A stretch of 64,000 nt of DNA. Origin: Burhinus oedicnemus. Its lineage: Eukaryota; Chordata; Aves; Charadriiformes; Burhinidae. Positions 26,201-36,608 of this stretch are shown here, in pieces. The DNA lies in the NCBI GenBank assembly GCA_008921705.1, contig VFFE01007079.1:1814645-1878644 (forward strand), read 5' to 3'. The notes beneath the pieces were generated by a model, which did not search any database, had not been told where the DNA came from, and was given only the letters and a program-made list of their open reading frames with translations. A program made the position numbers and the translations under genes. Within the stretch, counting starts at the first letter, position 1; the number at the start of each line of letters is the position of its first letter.

Positions 26201-28044
26201 TATATGGGGACCAGGTTCAGTGACTGCATTTTAAAATGCTCTAAGATATTAAATCAGCAAAAAAGCAGCACTGAGGCACAACAGCCACAGAAGTTGTGTG
26301 CCGTGGTAAACCTGTGTATGTGAAATCTCGCTCTAAAAAGATTTCAGCACTTCACATGACCTCTGCTAATATTTATTTTAAAATGACGCTTTGTGTCAGC
26401 TGTCTCAGCTCCACACTGCCGTGGGCTATTCTCAAGTCTGGACTGTTTTCCAGTCAGCGTGAAGTGGATTCTGCTGCCTGATATGAACTGTTGACTTGTC
26501 CTGATAGTTTTTGTTGGCAACCAACATAGCAATAAGCCAACTGCAATGGCAATGCAGCCGTGATTTCTGCCAGCCCTTGGGTGCATTTTCCAAATACTGA
26601 AGCCAGTGACCTAGCTGAACTGAGATCTCAGAGATTTCTTTCATGGATATGATAGAAAAAGACCTCTTTTTAGTGTTATTTTCATATAATCTGGCAGTCA
26701 GCAGGATACGAGGATTTGAAGAGGTGCAGGTGTGATCAGCAGGCTGTGATGTTGCCTGAAACACGTAGGGGCATAGGTGTTAACACCTTAAATGTGTTAA
26801 ACATAGCCTCTACTGGTACTCTAGTAATATTTTCCTTCCTGCCACTGCAGATACATCTGAAGGTAGTAGAGTTAGGAAAAAAACCCTGCTTTTTCTAGTG
26901 TGCTGTCCTGCAATGTCGAGCTCCTCCTGAAATGGCAATTTGTCTAGTCATCAAAAAGCTGAATATTGACAGATGTTCTTTTCAACATTATACCCGGTCC
27001 TGTAGTTACACCGCTTCCCAAAAGACCTCAAGATCCCTTTCTTAAGGCACTCCTCTACTCTGACTGGCAAACTGAACAGAAAGGCTTTTTGCCTACCTAA
27101 AAATACACCAGACTCATAAAATGAGCAGTAACTGCTGTTAGGAAGTCACTGGTTGCCCGGATCATTGGAGACTGCTCCATACAGTGGAGTCAACAGGTGT
27201 TGTCCCACACAATGTGCCATTTGCAACCCGGCAAGGCTTAAATTATTTTATATTTGCACAGACTCTCAACTCTCTTTGTTTTAGAGCCTAAATGGACAAC
27301 CTGCAGCATGTACTCTGCTGAGATGGCTGACAGCAGCTTGTTAATCACATTCCCTGCCCAGTCCAAGACAGTGTAGGAGTGATTGACCTTCCATATTGCT
27401 TTGGATGACTTTAATATTAAAGGAACAGGAAAACATACCAAATAAGATATGCACAAAAAGGATGGCTGCACCACGGCTCCTGGAAGAACACACACTCCTT
27501 AGTATGAACACTGCAGAAATTCTGGTGAAAATATACCTGTTCACATGCAAAAGATCAAAAAAGACCTTTCCCGTGCAACTGCTATCAGTGCAATGAATAA
27601 AACACTGAAAACCACTGCCCCAGTTCTTTGCCCCATGATGGACAGAGCTTATGTAAAATGTCACTGTGTGATGTTATAGAAAGTATTGTGTCCTATATAG
27701 TATTTAAAGGAATGAAGTTCTCTGCAGGACAGCGAATGCAAGATGGCTGCCTGGTGACTAGAGTCGTGCTGGCTGATTAACAAGGAGAGCAAGATCCTTC
27801 TTTCCTACACAACTTAGAGGAATGCAGCTGTAGCTGAGTTTAGGGTAACGCTTCCAGTTTAGAAATTTCTTCAGAAGGAGTATGCGGGTTAATCATGCCT
27901 AGTTACTCTCCAGTGCTGTCACTAGTAGAGCAAAGTCTTATTTTCTAGGGTTTCAAATTCCAAATGGAGGGTAGAGTGAATCCCATGAGAAGAGTTAGGC
28001 CTAAAGAAGGGCTGTGAATTGCAAGTTGTCTATCTGGACCTACG
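8287..28044. other. MTNR1C: Non-coding stretch, probable intron 1 of MTNR1C
   Basis: Nearly 20 kb without a recognisable exon on either strand. I looked for the MTNR1C first exon (N-terminus, TM1 ending in a GN...RN-type segment and a phase-1 donor) and did not find it. Homopolymer runs of T occur at 19096-19110 and 22121-22137. The open frames (the longest is 178 codons, minus strand, 21452-21988) have no family resemblance. Calling this an intron is inference from the acceptor at 28075 and the missing exon 1. Confidence 0.5.
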
Positions 28045-28075
28045 CTAACCTCTCGCGGTCTCTTCTTTTTTGTAG
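28045..28075 (+). promoter_or_regulatory. MTNR1C: 3' splice site of MTNR1C exon 2
   Basis: A branch-point-like CTAAC (28045-28049, candidate branch A at 28048) lies 27 bases before the intron end. It is followed by a pyrimidine-rich tract, TCTCTTCTTTTTTGTAG, with the AG at 28074-28075. The reading frame of the receptor continues up to this AG with conserved residues ([12 protein letters not shown]). The codon for the preceding Gly is split G|GC, which makes this a phase-1 junction, the position known for the single coding intron of vertebrate melatonin receptors. Confidence 0.93.
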
Positions 28076-28944
28076 GCAACATCTTTGTCGTCAGTTTGTC
28101 TGTTGCAGACCTTGTAGTTGCAGTTTATCCATACCCTCTGATCTTGAGTGCCATTTTCCATAATGGATGGACCATGGGGAATGTTCACTGCCAGATAAGC
28201 GGGTTCCTGATGGGCTTAAGTGTCATTGGGTCCATTTTCAACATCACGGCGATCGCAATCAACCGCTACTGCTACATCTGCCACAGCCTTCGCTACGATA
28301 AGCTCTTCAACCTGAAGAACACCTGCTGCTATCTCTGCCTGACCTGGATACTCACAGTGGTGGCAATTGTGCCAAACTTCTTCGTTGGCTCCTTGCAGTA
28401 TGACCCCCGGATTTACTCCTGCACCTTTGCCCAGACGGTGAGTACATCATACACCATCACAGTGGTGGTGGTTCACTTCATTGTCCCACTGTCCATTGTG
28501 ACATTTTGCTACCTACGGATCTGGATTTTGGTGATTCAGGTTAAACACCGGGTGAGACAAGACTGCAAGCAGAAGCTCAGAGCAGCTGACATCCGGAATT
28601 TCTTGACTATGTTTGTGGTTTTTGTCCTTTTTGCTGTTTGCTGGGGACCGTTAAACTTTATTGGCCTTGCTGTTTCAATTAATCCTTCAAAAGTGCAGCC
28701 ACACATTCCAGAATGGCTTTTTGTCCTGAGCTATTTTATGGCCTATTTTAACAGCTGCCTCAATGCTGTGATCTATGGGCTTCTTAACCAGAATTTCCGG
28801 AAGGAGTACAAAAGGATACTGCTGACACTCCGGACTCCCAGATTGCTGTTCATCGATGTGTCCAAGGGTGGAACAGAAGGGATGAAAAGCAAGCCATCTC
28901 CAGCCGTGACAAACAACAACAACCAAGCTGAAATACACTTATGA
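28076..28944 (+). CDS. MTNR1C: Melatonin receptor type 1C (Mel1c), exon 2, C-terminal 288 residues
   Basis: Terminal coding exon of a rhodopsin-class GPCR that binds melatonin and signals mainly through Gi at the plasma membrane. It codes TM2 to TM7 and the tail; N-terminus and TM1 are in an exon not seen here. Numbering from the first full codon (Asn, 28078): TM2 about 1-27; Cys38 and Cys115 are the expected extracellular disulfide pair; NRY 62-64 replaces DRY, and NAVIY 229-233 replaces NPxxY, both melatonin-receptor hallmarks; His133 lies in TM5 at the conserved melatonin-receptor position; CWGP 188-191 in TM6. The tail is short, with KPSP and a run of four Asn, and ends AEIHL. The internal loops, CWGP and tail fit Mel1c better than MTNR1A or MTNR1B, which carry CWAP and different tails. 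Mammalian GPR50 is the ortholog but has a long extra tail. No frameshift or internal stop. The in-frame TTG at 28096 is not a start; the frame is open to the splice site. Confidence 0.97.
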
Positions 28945-30938
28945 GTCAGAACAGTACTATTTATTCTGGATTACAGTTGTATTATACTTTCTATGTGTGC
29001 ATTTCACAGCTGGTGTTGCTGGGCTCCTCATGCAAGGAAGGAGTCTGCTCCCTTTCACGCTTAGCTTATCGCTGCGACATTGAGGCTTTGAGTAAGGATT
29101 TTCAGAATGGAAATGACTGATCTTTATTTTTTTTTTGTTTACTTTCACCGTGTGCCTAATTCATTGGTTTGGTTGCTTTTGCCACAAGCATGCCAATACC
29201 CTCAAAAAGGGAAGCGTTCAGAGTGCATGAAGAAATGCAGTTATGCTTGCAATGCAACCTTCAAGAGCCAGAAAAATTGCCATATATTGCAAACAAACCT
29301 TTCCCCCCTCCCTCTGAATTCTATTTTTTAGCATTAACATAATCCAGACTATAGCAAACAAAGTGTAAACTGCATGACTCTTTACCTTTTCCGTCAGGTA
29401 ACAGTATTAGCCAGCAGGCATACGTACGGGCAGGATGACTTCCATTGTGTGTGCCTTCATTTTCCTTTTTCTTTTCTCTTAAGGTTTAGAAGCTAGCCTG
29501 GGCTAGATGTGAGGCAGGCAAAAGCCAGACCTAGTGAGTGTCTGATGTACTCCTTTTAACTGAATATCTACAGATACTAAGTACCCTCGCACTCTCCTTC
29601 CCAGGCCATGAGTAAGAGTTTAACATATGACATAACCTAATTGCAGGAAGATACGTGGAGCCTGATTCTAATTTAGGCAGTGTCCTGTCATGGCCAGCAT
29701 TCATTCCAAACATCTTTCAGAAGTCCCTGCTACATGAACATCATAAAAAAGATGAACATACGAGAGTCACATCTGTTTAATGCAGATGCTGGCTTTTAAG
29801 TTCCAGTAATATTTACACTTGCAGACAAAGGGCGAAGGGGAAGGAAGTGTTTGTTCCAAGCATCTCTCCTCTTGCCCACCACATAACATGAATTTGATGG
29901 GGGAGAAAAAAAAAAAGTGGAGGATTTTTTTGCATTTTATTCATGTGCAAAGCTGTAATTAATTCATGGAGCTGGGAGAGGAAAGCTACTTAAGCATATT
30001 CACGCATCGGTTCTCAGTTAAAGCCTGAACTCTGTTCTCTTTGTCATTGGAAACAATGTCCTGAAGGGCTGGGAAGGCCAGTAATTAGAAGCAAGCACGT
30101 GGGCAAAGATGAAGATGTTTCTTTAATGGAGTGTGAGAGGGGTGATGGCAGCTGTCTGTAAATATGACTTCTTCCTTTTTTCCTTAGCTTCGTTGTGAAT
30201 TCATCTCCTTAGGGTTCTAAATGTGTGGATCCTGCTTTGAAACAGCCCCGTAAAATCAACAGGTAAAACTCTGGCTTCAAGCTAGCAAACCCGGCTTGAT
30301 GCTGGCGTACTGAGAGGCACAGCGGGAGCTGTGTGATGGAGAGGAGCAGGTCTGAGCCCCGTGGGTCTAATGAGGACAGGAGTCAGCCCTGCTCCTGATC
30401 AGAGTGCAGTCTTCTGTCTTTGATCATAGTCAAAGCAGGACTGGTTCTCAGGGCTGAACCCTGAAACACTGAGAACCAGGCGTTGCAATAGCATGGAGGT
30501 GCCTAGAGATGGAGGTACGTAGGATTTACAAAAAACCTGAGCAGGCTAAGTGCCTAATCCTTAGTGAAGTTAACAAGCCATTTGTGCATTGCTTGCTGGA
30601 AGCAACTTGTTGCTGAACGTCCCTTCTGCTGATTTTTTGGGGGAAGAGGAGTTGAGAGAAATTAAGCCCCTTTATGATGTGGGCCAAGAAACATTGCATG
30701 GCGCATTGCTTCAGTGAGGACTGCGGCGTGTGTGCGCTGCCACGTGGTGAAGGTTGCTGCAATGCAAGGGGGGGTCTCTCTGTATTTTTAGGGCACCCTG
30801 GCACCTCATGAAGTTTCAAACTTGAACATCTCAGCCACTTCAGATGATTATTGTTTTAAAATGCACCGCAGCCAGCCTCCCATAATAGGAATCAAACTGA
30901 GTTCTGTTTTGGCCTCTTCATCTGCCTGAGCATGGCCA

Positions 30939-30944
30939 AATAAA
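30939..30944 (+). promoter_or_regulatory. MTNR1C: Possible proximal polyadenylation signal
   Basis: AATAAA about 2.0 kb after the receptor stop codon. The downstream sequence is only moderately GT-rich. The hexamer alone occurs often by chance in DNA of this composition, so this is weak. Confidence 0.2.
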
Positions 30945-32687
30945 GGTATCTTGACCCTCAGAAATACTGTGGTCCGTTTGCCTTCCAGGAAAACCAGTCT
31001 GGAAGAATTCACAGCATTCCATGCAAACAAAATCATTTTGAGTCAAACTTGGATAAGAAAAGCACCAAGGAATCCGTAACTGCAGGGAGTGTTTGACCCA
31101 TCGCGCCAAGGAGATGTCCTGTGTTCTGTGACTAGTCTTCAAAGTCATTTGCAATTAGCCACAACAGTGTTAGTTAGAATCACATTAGCAAATAATTTTA
31201 AGCATCTAGCGCCAAGCCAAATATACTCCTTTAAGACAATCATGAAGAATCTTGTACAGATTTGCCAGATATCTGCAATACCCCGCAACTGGGGTTTCAT
31301 CTTATGGATCCTTGTCTTTTTAACTGAATGTTCAGTGAAGGCAATGTGGTATTTTTTTTCTTTAAGCTTGTATTTGCACTATTTCTTATTCAGGCTCCAA
31401 AGTAACAGCCAGTGAGCATTTGAACCAAACCAAGTAAGCCAAAGAGGTCCCGAACAGGCAAGCTGTGGGAGTCTCTGCTAGCACCTGGTCGGAAGGGGAG
31501 CAGCAGGAGCATGACAGGGCATCTCCCCATGACTCGCAGAGAGTCACTGCTGAACCAAACTATGCAAAGTGACAGGGGGATCTGCTCGTCTTCTGCTGTA
31601 GGGTCTGAGCCCAACGCTTGCCCAGGTCTTTGCAGGGGACGGGCTAAGCACCTGCTCTGCCAGAGTGGGTCCTGAGCCGCTCCCTGCACGTGGAGACCCT
31701 GCCACCACCCCGCAGGGTGGGGATGGGTCTGCGATGGGCACCATCCATCTAACAGCACAGAGAGCTTGCCCTAGCATGACCCGTTCAGAAGCGCTTTGGG
31801 TGTCCCAGTATAAGTAAGGGCTACCCAAGAGTGAGCCCCAAGCTGGGATGATTCAGCCGCCACGCTTGGAGTCCTGAGCTCAGTCTCGCTGGAGCTGAGG
31901 TTTGCAATATGAACCATGAAAAGTGGGGAACATGGCTTCAAACAGAAAACACTGTGCCATTTGCTAGCACTTTGATACAGAGACAGTTCTTAGGGTAGGA
32001 TAGATTTTTATACTGACTTATTTTAAGACTACCCAAGCAGCTCCTTATTTTTATGTTAAGAAATGGTTAACAGGGTACAGAGAGTTTATTTTGTTAACAT
32101 TTGTTTACAGAAAAAGGGAAGTGTGTCTTAAGCTTGGAATCCTGAGCGGTGTCAGAGTTTCCCTGTGGGAATCTAGCTTTAATCCAAATTTGAGCTTTCA
32201 AGGAGATCCCACGGCTTAAACCACGCTCTGCCAGTTCCACCTGTTGCATACCTGGCCTTAAGTCTCAGAAATCACATTGAGATCTCCTGTAAATTGATTT
32301 TAAATCTCCTACTCTGGATTTGACCTCGTGGTGTTGAATATCTATTCTAGCCCCAAATTCTAAAATTGTCGCAGTGAACATAAACGTATGGAGAGGCAGT
32401 ATTGCCATGAAGGAAGATGAATCTCTTGCCACAAAGAAATACGTTTGGATGTTGCTAATGAATGTTGTTTAATCTATTTAAGAAGAATGTAACCAATATA
32501 TTTATATATAAATATATATTGCATATCCTTTTTCCATTTTATCATTTGATTAAGAATCCTTCAGTATACTTCCCTATTGTTATTTTTGTTCATGAAGTAG
32601 ATTCATTCCCTTTACCTGTTAAAACTGTATTAAATCTGCCATTGGACTGCTTATTGATTTTTTTTTTTCCACTTACAGTTATTTTTA

Positions 32688-32693
32688 AATAAA
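32688..32693 (+). promoter_or_regulatory. MTNR1C: Possible main polyadenylation signal of MTNR1C
   Basis: AATAAA about 3.7 kb after the stop codon, preceded by a T-rich upstream element and followed within about 20 bases by a G/T-rich stretch (TTGGGTTTTGTTG). Among the hexamers near the gene this has the best overall context. Confidence 0.35.
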
Positions 32694-32710
32694 TATTTGG
32701 AACAACAGCT

Positions 32711-35289
32711 TGGGTTTTGTTGACTCCCAGAAAGCAGATTGATCTAATGGAAAATTGAAATCTAATTGATTTCAGGCATACCTCAGCTGCCCAGCTCAGA
32801 CCTGGAAGAGAACGACCCAGTGCATCTGGGACATCTCCTTGGATTCACGTGTTTTTCTTCCACCTGCCTGTGAGCCAACTGCCTGGTACACTACGGTCTT
32901 CCTCATCAGGGAAGCAACTTTCTCCACACTGCCATTGGTCTCATTGCTGTGTGTCCCTCCAAGGCCCTTTGCCTTTCTTGTGTCTATGTCTATCCATCGG
33001 GTGCTATGGAAGCAAAGACTGTGCCACATCCATTTCCTTGCCCTACAAACTGCGTTGCAGCTGGGAAGGAAAGCACAGCCAAGCTGCGAATGGGAGGGTG
33101 TGGGAGCTGCGGTGGTCGCAAGTCAGGGCACGAGGTGACATTTGGGTTGTAGGGGAGGGTTGGGGACAGAGAGAGTCCTCCTGGGCTGGAGGCGCAGTGA
33201 GAGCTGCCACACACTTGGTCTCCATCGAGGAGCTTTGTGAGAATGAAGACTGCTGTTTTTCTTTATTTTTTTTCCCACATCTGTTTTGGAACAGATTTGC
33301 TGTATTCATGCAGTTCTTCAGACAATAGGTTCTGTCCATAGGTTGCAGCAACTATATTTCCATGCTGGCTTGACTGGAGCTGTTTTTTGGGGAGTTTCAG
33401 TGCCACTTCTGAAGCGGGGGTGATGGGAGTATGGAGGGTGGTCCAGTTGTAAGTGCAACTTGAGATCTCTATTTGATTTTTTACACAGACCAAGTGTTCC
33501 TGTTTCCTAACCAGATGCCATGCGTAATCACGGTGTTAAGGTAGTAAAGGCTGAGATTATCCATTAAAACAAAAAATTGCTGAACAGCCATGGAGCAAGT
33601 GTGTTGAATGAACAAGCACTGTACATTCAATGACATCCCAGACCAGTACTGCTACTTTTTTGGCTAATATTTTCCAACAGGCATTGAACTTCATCTGTTC
33701 CTTCTACAGTAAAGCCTGCAATGCTTGGTGATGTGACAAGCTGAAAGTAGTGTTTATAATAGTTGCAGAACCCAAGATGTCTATCAGAGTAGAGCTGCTA
33801 GAAAACCCTTGCACGGACTCATACCTCACAAGTGAGGTGGGGTTATTTATTTACTTAGTTGCCAGAAAGTATAGTAGTGGGGCGATAAGATACAGCTATA
33901 AAAGGCAAGAGGTGTGATAATTCAACACCAGGATTAAATCTCACTCATGGTGACTATTTAGAAATCAATATTTGTCCTAATGTATTTACTTCCAAACTTA
34001 TAATTATACCACGAAGCCAGTCAGTAAAGAGCTGCTGCATATGTATTTAGAATTTTATTGGAAAAATGTAAATTACTGGGCCTAATGCAATATTTCTTAT
34101 CATAAAAGCCCTGAGATAAGAAGTGCAGAATGTTCTTGCAAGAACTCTGTGATGGGATATGCAAATTTTTTCATCGGTGGTAAGAACCGTAAAATTTGTA
34201 TCACTCATGAACTATGTTTGTGAATGGAAGCTCCGTAATATTGTTAACTGAATTTTCATTTTGCAATGCTTGTTTATAATATCCATTATTCATATGCTGT
34301 AAGTAATGCACTGTGCAGCAGAGAGAGAATTTACAGTATGGGGTCAGTTTCCAGAGCAAACAAGGTGGGTCTGAACCATTAACCTGAAATATGTTTCTAT
34401 GTTTTCTCCCAAGCATGGTCTCCCAATAAGGTTTATTAACTCACATAATAGCTTCTAAGAGGCCAGGGAAACTTTAATGTCTCTTAGATTAGTGGCAACG
34501 GCTGTGCAGTCACGGCTTGCTTAGACTACCTTTTAAACAGACTGAGCCATCAAACCATTTTATAAATCTGTCCAGTTGAAGCACATAATTTTATTTGTAT
34601 GTCGAATACTTTGTAGGTAACCCGTTTAATAAATTGTGATGTCTTTCCTTCTGCATCGTGCTCCTCCTGTGAGCAAAACTTCTGAATTTCCCTGGAAATA
34701 GGATGCAAAATTGTTTCCTCAACTATAAGCAGGTTGCTTTGCCTCGAGGTAGGCTTCCAGTGGTTTTGATAAGTGTGTAGGATAGAGGTATTAATGTGGC
34801 ATCAAAATACAACCATCTCCTGGGTGAAAAGTGACGGCTGTTTTGCAATTCAAAAAACCAAAAGGGCATGGAAAAAAGCACAAAACAATTTGCAGGAAAA
34901 AAAATGAAAAAGATGTTTATAGTTGAAGTAAGAGAGGGATTGTACTTACTCAAACTGGGATCTGGCCAGGACAATAAAGTTAACAAACCTGTTAATATAA
35001 AAAATGACCCGGGGATTTTTATGGCGCTGGGGCGCAGAGCTGGCATGGAGCTGGGTGTCTGGCTGCGGGAGCCCCGTGGGACGAGCACAGGAAAAGGCAA
35101 ACCAGTAGGTAAAATTAAAGAAACCTAGAGAAAACCACAGCGTACTTCTGAAAATATTAAACGCACAAATGTATTGGTGGTTAAGATAAAAGTTTAGTAA
35201 GATTTTGCTTTTTGTTGTTTTTTTCTTCTTTAAATGAAAAACCAACATTTCCCTTCCTAATGCTTTTGAAATATTACAAAACACTGTCA
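32711..35289. other. Non-coding stretch, no gene recognised
   Basis: Mixed composition. 32840-33240 is moderately GC-rich and gives several overlapping short frames on both strands with no family resemblance. 33900-34700 is AT-rich. No interspersed repeat or RNA gene was recognised. Confidence 0.55.
34628..34633 (+). promoter_or_regulatory. Possible distal polyadenylation signal
   Basis: AATAAA followed by TTGTGATGTC, in a T-rich context. It could end a longer MTNR1C transcript or an unrelated one, or be a chance hexamer. Confidence 0.18.
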
Positions 35290-35830
35290 GTCACCTCGAA
35301 CACATTTTTTATGGGTATTTGTCCTGCCGTCATCACAGCACCCCAGCTCCCCGCGACGTTGGCCTGGCACGGCTGGGGACAAGTAATTTCCTTCAAGCTT
35401 CTCCTGCTTGGAAATGGGTCGAAAAAAGTGTTTCAGGAGGCCGGGGCACACCGAGCACCACGCCAGCTTGTGCTGGAGGCCGGGCCCACGCCATGCTGGT
35501 GCTGCCAGCCTGGCGCTTCGCACGGGTGGGTGAGGCGGCCGCCATCGCAGGAGCCCTTCAGCACCTTGGCGGGATCATCGGAGGAGCCCGTGCCTCCAGG
35601 AGACGGGGGCTCTGCCAGTAATTCACAGCCAGATCTTGAAGAAAATATTTTCCCCCTTTCCCCCCTCAGCTGTGATTTAGTTGTAAATAAAACAAACTCT
35701 TTACTGTCAAATGCTCCCGAAGGACCGGTTTGGTTTAGTTTGGTGACAGCTTTGGAGGGCCCCGAGCTGCAGGGATGGCGGCCGGGCACAGCTGGGCCTG
35801 TCAGGGATGGGATGGGGCTGATGGGCTGAT
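35290..35830. promoter_or_regulatory. CpG-rich island, candidate promoter
   Basis: My hand count gives about 22 CpG dinucleotides between 35281 and 35640, far above the surrounding AT-rich DNA. An AT-rich break at about 35640-35710 divides the island, and a second, weaker CpG cluster follows to about 35830. Two copies of ATGGCGGC, a YY1-type core, point outward: minus strand at 35538-35545 and plus strand at 35775-35782. Both include an ATG with G at -3 and G at +4. Avian promoters are often marked by such islands, but no transcript start can be proved from sequence. Confidence 0.4.
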
Positions 35831-36608
35831 GAGCTGCCCCTGGGCTGGGCAATGTCACACCCAGCCCCACCGGCTTAAATTGTCCCGGGGAGGGGTTCTT
35901 CCTGCTCTGGCAGAGTATGGCTGGAAGAGAAGGAAAGTGCTGTGGCCTCCATGTTTGCCCCAACTGCCAGTGTGGCCCCTGCGGCTCTGTGAGGCTTCAG
36001 CACTCAGAGGCGGTGTGAAACTGGGCCCCCATATCCACTTGCAATGGGGACTGGTGAGACCCAACCACGAGGGGCACCTTGCTGAGGTAGGAGGGGGCCA
36101 TCCTGCCCCAGGAGCAGGGGTTGCGGAGGGAGGTGAGGCTGGTGTTCTTGGTACAAAGCTCTTTTTGCAGGGAAGTCAAAAAGTGTTTTTGGAAAGCGGA
36201 TGTCTCCTGTGGAAAAACAGGGTGGGCTGCTCTGTTCTGGTGGCTTATGGCTGTCCCTGCCCTGCTGGTGGTGGTGGAGGAATTAAGGCTACAACAAGGG
36301 GCTTCTTTCAGTGGCAAAAGCTGTCCTGGAGGCTGTCCTGCCTCGGCAGTGCCCACCAGGCAGCCTGGCCGGCCCTGCGGAGCTGCTGTGTTTGTGACTG
36401 CGCTAATGACACCGAGCCCCGGTACAGCCAGCTCAGCCTGGGACGTGTGAGAAACGATGAGTATTTAGGCAACGAGCCAGGTCAAACCCAACTTGAGCCA
36501 GTCATAACTGAGCCATGCAGCAAAGTGGTAGCAGGGCCAGAAGCAGCCCTTATCTGCATACCTGGAGGGTGGTTTCTTCCACGAGACTCTCTCCTGATTC
36601 TCTCCTAG
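35775..36608 (+). other. Long open frame of 277 codons, doubtful coding value
   Basis: The frame opens at an ATG in good Kozak context inside the CpG-rich island and runs 834 bp to a stop. It is nearly as long as the receptor exon. Against coding: the translation is rich in Gly, Trp, Cys, Ala and Pro in the way GC-rich non-coding DNA gives; I see no domain, signal peptide or membrane segment; and overlapping open frames exist on the other strand (for example 35433-35963). It could be the first exon of a non-coding RNA, a young lineage-specific frame, or chance. I recognise no family. Confidence 0.12.

Larger units (their letters stand above)
28945..32710 (+). other. MTNR1C: Candidate 3' UTR of MTNR1C
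   Basis: No open frame of note follows the stop codon, and the stretch becomes AT-rich towards 32380-32700, as the ends of long 3' UTRs often do. A canonical AATAAA at 32688-32693 is followed by the GT-rich TTGGGTTTTGTTG. An earlier AATAAA at 30939-30944 could serve a shorter transcript, and another at 34628-34633 a longer one. The extent is inferred without transcript evidence. Confidence 0.35.

Noticed and set aside
28687..28938. 83-codon minus-strand frame inside the receptor exon
   Set aside because: A shadow of the coding strand, with no family resemblance.
28096..28944. Receptor frame taken to start at an internal TTG (28096)
   Set aside because: The conserved residues NIFVVS continue upstream in frame to the splice acceptor at 28075. 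This is an internal exon boundary, not a translation start.
35212..35829. 205-codon + strand frame through the CpG-rich island
   Set aside because: It overlaps several other frames on both strands in GC-rich DNA and resembles no known protein; long frames are expected where stop codons are rare.
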